Positions 20,621 through 25,070 of a DNA stretch of 25,070 bases are shown piece after piece. Both the position numbers and the translations under genes were made by a program. Location: the NCBI GenBank assembly GCA_016098155.1, contig JAAAJB010000394.1:1-25070 (forward strand). Reading direction: 5' to 3'. The notes beneath the pieces were generated by a model. The model saw only the letters and a list, made by a program, of their open reading frames with translations. It was not told the DNA's origin and did no database searches. Origin of the DNA: Actinomortierella ambigua. Lineage: Eukaryota > Mortierellomycota > Mortierellomycetes > Mortierellales > Mortierellaceae. Position 1 is the stretch's first letter. Every line of letters begins with the position of its first letter.

Positions 20621-21460
20621 CAATGAACAACGTGCCATCAACGATATCTAGTCTACCGTTCTCTCGAAAGATGTACAGCTCTGCTGTACTATGATAGTCC
20701 AAATGCTGTGCTCCCTTTCTCCTCCTCCTCATTCAACTCCCAAATTGAGCCATTCTCTCCGTCATTCTCAACATTGCAGCCCTGGTTCACTCTCACCCCA
20801 ATTCCGTCAGGGCTGGTCTCGCCGCCGCAGACAATGGCCCCAAATAATGGACACCACATCCAATACTTCACCATGCACTCCTTGAAAGCTTTTATAGTCG
20901 CACGACATCGATGCACCCAGCTCGAAGGATCTCGCTTTGGAATAATCCCACAGGTCCAGGGACTGTTGCAGGAGCAAACCAACCAGCTCTGTAAAGACAT
21001 TCTCCTGTTTGTCGAGCAACACGCCAGTCTTATTCCCTTGCACCTGGGGGCAGACTTGGCCCACTTTCGTACTTGAGTAAGCTCTGGAGGCGTTTCAGCA
21101 TCCTGCTCTCCGACCAATAGTATTTGAGATTATGATAGTTGCCCCTACAGTCGAGTTTGCTCGGTCGACGATTCTATCGACAGACCTTGCCAGCGACTGC
21201 GAGGACTCGAGCAGATAGCTGCGTCGCCCATGTTGACTTCTCGCGTCTTTACGCCAGGCCAATGAGGATATGGCGACGGTGCTGCTGGATCTGGTGTTCA
21301 AACATTGGCACTGACAGTACCTGGTGCTAAAGGCATTGGATTGGAAAGCATCCCTGTAGAACTTGGCGATGAACTGTTGTGCGGCCAAAAGTTTGAAGTG
21401 TTGGCACTCAGCCATCACTAATGAATGGATGTCAAACGGAGGACCTCCTGCACCCACGAT
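20621..21460. other. Unresolved coding-like block upstream of the F-box gene
   Basis: Base composition here is balanced and coding-like, unlike the low-complexity DNA on both sides, but both strands carry plausible frames. Plus: about 20626-21076 open with no early ATG, ending LGADLAHFRT. Minus: an ATG at 21415 opens MAECQHFKLLAAQQFIAKF and runs to a possible GTACTG donor near 21330; a second minus frame at about 21064-20807 is also open. A TATATATAAGG on the minus strand at 21549-21539 would suit a minus-strand gene starting at 21415. I could not close a spliced model on either strand. Confidence 0.35.
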
Positions 21461-21930
21461 CGGTCATTTGCTGACCTCTAGCCCGATCTTGTGGGCACCA
21501 ACGGCAACCATGTGCAGTATATATGGGAGCATTTGGGTCCTTATATATAACAAAAATTGGTGGCAACTCTTGTTTTTATTGTTGTTAATGTCGACCACAT
21601 CTACCTTTATCAAACAGAAGAAGAAGAAGAAAAAGAAGAGCACACACACCCTTTGATCCCACAATCTTGATGAGCAAGCTTTGTGTGTGTATGTGGATAG
21701 ATGTGCATGAATGTGCTTGTATTTCCTTGCCAAGTGCTCACTGTCGCTGCATCTTCACACACACTAATTTTGTAAATGACTTTCGATCGTTTGTGTCTGT
21801 GGTGTCTGTGTGATTCTTGGGCTTTCGATTTTTACTTTATTTTTCTTCTACGTACCGTACTTGTTCTGTTCCGCATTGTCCATTCCTTCTTTCACCCCTC
21901 CCTCTCACTCTTCCTCCTCCCAATTCTCTC
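21461..21930. promoter_or_regulatory. Promoter/5' leader of the F-box/WD40 gene
   Basis: No gene. Two TATA-like elements lie at 21518-21524 and 21541-21550; the second is nearly palindromic (TTATATATAA) and could serve either direction. About 380 bases of T- and CT-rich DNA separate them from the ATG at 21931, so for the F-box gene they would imply a long leader. GTGT/GTAT-rich sequence occupies 21680-21800. Confidence 0.35.
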
Positions 21931-24900
21931 ATGAATCCACTTGCCGGCACAAGCATGCCCGGTCTCTCAATAGGAGCCCCTTCGCCTGACGAGGGCTACC
22001 AAGAACATGACCTGATACCGCGCTGGCTACTCGAATGGCCTGAGGACCAGCGTGCTGGTGCGTTCCATGTCTCTCCATGCACGCTCAATGTCACCGCCCT
22101 TCTTTCATGCTCTGCTCTAATGCCCATGGCTCTTTGAGAAGCAGGGAAATGTATAAACACCCTGCCAACAGGAGTGAGGTGCAGCACCCCAACCTACCTC
22201 CCTTGCTTCGTCTTGCCTCCCCCCCCCTACCCTTCACCATCACATCACCCCTTCCTTCTTCTAACTTGACACTCTTTGGTTCTCGCCCACCCTGATAGAA
22301 CTTGCTGTGCAGCTCTTAAGGTCGGTCTCGCCGTCTACCCTCTCCTTGGCATATCGGCGTCTGACTCCTCTGATCGAATATAGGGACTTTCTGGTTCTGT
22401 TACCTTACGAGTTGGCAGGTACGGAAGCTTGAATTGTTGGGGGCAGTAGCAAAGTATGGAAAAACCCCTGTTTGACGACCAGCAAACTGGCTGTTAATGA
22501 CTAAGCCTCCATCCTCCCCGTCGCTCTCTTTTTTTTTTCACCCGCAGTGCATGTACTGTCCTATTTAGACGCAGAGACCCTGTACCATGCTGCCCTTGTA
22601 TCAAAGGCGTGGAACAGGTGTGCATCAGACTGGTCAGTGTGGAAAGCACTCTTCCTCAAGCGTGGATGGGCCGCCAACGAAGACATGATCAACTGGTATC
22701 TCAAATCTTCGCTACAGTTTTGGCAGCTCAGCATGCATCCAGATTACGAACTCCCAGAGGTCGCCCTGGAAAAGCGCAGAGCCGTCGAAGACTTGTCGGA
22801 CGAAGGCGACGGCATCGATGGCGATGTTGATGATGATGGCGACATGGCTCACACACCCTCAGGTCCGGAAGATGGCACTCATGACCCAGCAATGCTTTTG
22901 GGCAGGTTCCCGAAGAGCATCCACGACCTGCCCACCGATGTCTTGATGGAGCAGATCTCTGATGAGGATGAACAGTTCTTCACACCTGTTGCCAACAGCC
23001 AACAACTCCAACCCATCTGCAGTTCATTTGGGACAACGGCCCACGACGATACTTTAGCCACTTCCCAGTTTCTAGAGCCGCTCGTTGATCAAGATGTTGC
23101 AACTATCACAGCATCATCAACCGAAACAGCAGACCCAAAGGCATCATCCTCATCGAGCTCACGGGCAGCTACCTTTCCTCGCTCTAACAACCCGTCCTCT
23201 AAATACAACCGATTCCTCATCTCACCGTCCAACATCCTACCAACCATTCATCGTCCTCGTCTCCCGACATACACTCTGAGCGGGAGTTTCATGGCCCCAC
23301 CGTCGATATTGAAGCGTGGCCTCAACAGGTCGACACCTCCGCCAATACGGATTCCTCCCAGGGTTGATGCTGCAACGTCCGCTCCTGGACTCCGACCTTC
23401 CAAATTCTTTCATCAATACTCTGTACCGTTTATGAAGGCCTCGGGATTTGGATCACCGGCACCTATATCTCCCGTCTCGCCAGGTTCGCCCACCTTGCCC
23501 GCCACCACAACGGATGGAAGTTCGCCACAGCCTAACAAAGGCTTGTGGAACACCATTCGGCACGGCGTCATGGGCGTCTCCGGGGTAGCTCCATGGCAAT
23601 CTCTCCAGCCCCAGCGGTTGATGAACAGCAGTGGCACCACCGACCACAACCACCACAGCAACAACAACAGCTCTTCGGATGAAAGTTCACCCGAAGGAGG
23701 TACCTTGTCCCCCACATCACCATCGCACCGCAACGCACATCATTCTTCCCACCACCGCATGTTTCATAGCCTGTCACCATCGTTCCCGGCATGGCTGAGT
23801 CACCTGCCTTCGCCACTCACCCATTCCTCCAAACACCACCGTGAAGGCGGCTCAGGATCCACGGGTCCATCTGCGGCCGCCGTCGTGGCAGCGGCGGCAG
23901 CGGCAGCGGCAGCATCAGCCAGAGCCACCGACCTGTGCTCAGCGAGTGAAGTAGGAGGAAGTAGACGCTTTTCGATCCGGAGGCGAGACATACCACACGC
24001 GATCCCGTTTGGGTCGCCGACAGCACCGGCACCATCGCAGGTCCTTGGGCCGGACACGATGGCGATCCATCAATGTATGGAGACGCAGCGACCGGCAGTG
24101 AACTGGAAGTACCTGTACCAACAACGGAAACGACTCGAGAGCAACTGGGCGCACGGGCGGCATCGGGCCAAAGAATTACCCGGCCACAAGGAAGGAATTT
24201 ATTGTATCCAGTTTGACGAGCACAAGATTGTCAGTGGTAGTCGCGACAATACGATCAAGGTGTGGGATTTTGCGACGGGCGAGTGCCTGCGGACATATGT
24301 TGGCCATGGTGCGAGTGTGCTCTGTCTCCAGTACGACGACGACCGGATCGTGAGTGGTAGCAGCGATATGAGCATTATTGTGTGGGAGCTGGACACGGGT
24401 CGCATCTTGCAGCGGCTGACGGGTCATTCGGACAGTGTGTTGAACGTACGGATGGAGAAGGACACTGTGGTGAGCTGCAGCAAGGACCGGACTGTCAAGA
24501 TCTGGCAAGCCAAGGATGGCACCTTGGTACGGACGTTGGTCGGACATCGGGCTGCGGTGAACGCCGTCCAATTCTCGCCCGAGGGCAGCTACAACAACCT
24601 CACGGGGTCGGGTCGCCTGGTGGTCTCGGCAAGTGGCGACCGGACGATCAGGATTTGGTCGTTTGATACGGGCGAGTGTTTGCGCACGCTGGAGGATCAC
24701 GAGCGCGGCATTGCCTGTATCCAGTTTGAAGGAGATACGGTGATCAGCGGTAGCTCGGATCAGACAATCAAGATTTGGGATCTGGCACGAGGGGAGTGTC
24801 TGAAAACTCTGGAGGGCCACAAGGATCTCGTGCGGACCCTGCAGTTCCACAAGGGGAGGATCATCAGTGGGGGTTACGACGAGACGATCAAGATCTGGGA

Positions 24901-25070
24901 CCAGGCCACGGGGGCGTTGTTGGTGGATCTGCAAGGTGGGCATGCTCATCGTATCTTCAAGCTACAGTTCAACGACTCGAAGATTGTCAGTTGCTCGCAA
25001 GACCAGAAGGTATGTATTTTCACTGGATCCCACATGCCTCAATCAGAAGTGTTTTTTTTTTTTTTTTTTT
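21931..25070 (+). CDS. F-box/WD40 protein, SCF ubiquitin-ligase substrate receptor (beta-TrCP/Met30-like), 3' end outside window
   Basis: Bridges Skp1 to phosphorylated substrates so that the SCF complex can ubiquitinate them. Exons 21931-22057, 22299-22418 and 22548-25009, giving 903 residues so far; a GTATGT donor follows at 25010 and the pyrimidine tract at the window end suggests the next acceptor lies just outside. The F-box is at about residues 72-117 (FLVLLPYELAVHVLSYLDAE, then VSKAWNR). A linker of roughly 500 residues follows: an acidic run (about 163-182), Ser/Pro-, His- and Asn-rich stretches, a poly-Ala tract (about 524-541) and RRFSI (about 555), a PKA-type site. The WD40 propeller starts near 627 with at least six full blades; the seventh is cut by the intron. 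Blades such as GHRAAVNAVQF, VSASGDRTI and RGIACIQF resemble beta-TrCP/Slimb and fungal Met30/Pof1 (known family); the exact orthologue is uncertain. No stop codon is in the window. Confidence 0.93.

Noticed and set aside
24176..24949. Minus-strand 257-residue ORF
   Set aside because: It is a shadow of the WD40 repeats, whose plus-strand frame is unmistakable; the repetition in the ORF mirrors the blades.
25051..25070. Terminal T run as a transcription terminator or contig artefact
   Set aside because: It follows a GTATGT donor at 25010 inside the F-box/WD40 gene and is best read as an intron pyrimidine tract cut by the window edge.

Overview
The window is nuclear DNA of an intron-rich, gene-dense fungus. 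I infer an early-diverging filamentous fungus, most likely Mortierellomycotina. The reasons are short introns (about 90-480 bases) with GTAAGT/GTATGT/GTACGT donors, C/G-ending codon preference in the clear exons, abundant CT/GA microsatellites in promoters, and a PlsB-type glycerol-3-phosphate acyltransferase beside a complete diaphanous-type formin. The genus is not proven by anything I can read here.

Four genes are well supported. Because they are spliced, I assembled each model by hand from exon frames and splice phases. Left to right: (1) a PlsB-family glycerol-3-phosphate (or DHAP) acyltransferase on the minus strand, 6697-2453, 11 exons, 839 aa; (2) the TATA-binding protein on the minus strand, 12440-11058, 4 exons, 222 aa; (3) a diaphanous-related formin on the minus strand, 19595-13090, 13 exons, 1516 aa, with N-terminal regulatory region, coiled coil, FH1, FH2 and DAD; (4) an F-box/WD40 substrate receptor of SCF ubiquitin ligases on the plus strand, from 21931 and running off the right edge, at least 903 aa. 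In genes 1-3 all exon phases close exactly from start codon to stop codon.

The left 2.4 kb holds a long CT/AC microsatellite, a possible last exon of a plus-strand gene (665-782) and a probable last exon of a minus-strand gene encoding a C-terminal membrane anchor (1397-1122). The 4.4 kb between the acyltransferase start and the TBP stop has no gene I can name. It contains a 274-base segment bounded by 20-base perfect inverted repeats (9265-9538) and an open, intron-flanked stretch around 8640-9197. The 2.3 kb between the formin and the F-box gene is mostly purine/pyrimidine-rich promoter-like DNA, with an unresolved coding-like block at about 20620-21460.

The genes are ordinary housekeeping and growth functions (glycerolipid synthesis, transcription initiation, actin cable nucleation, regulated proteolysis) and do not look like a cluster or a common pathway. 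I found no evidence of a new defence, mobile or biosynthetic system. The most useful leads are the unresolved coding blocks, the inverted-repeat element, the GC-AG intron in the formin, its split FH1 region with a WH2-like insert, and the PKL C-terminus of the acyltransferase.
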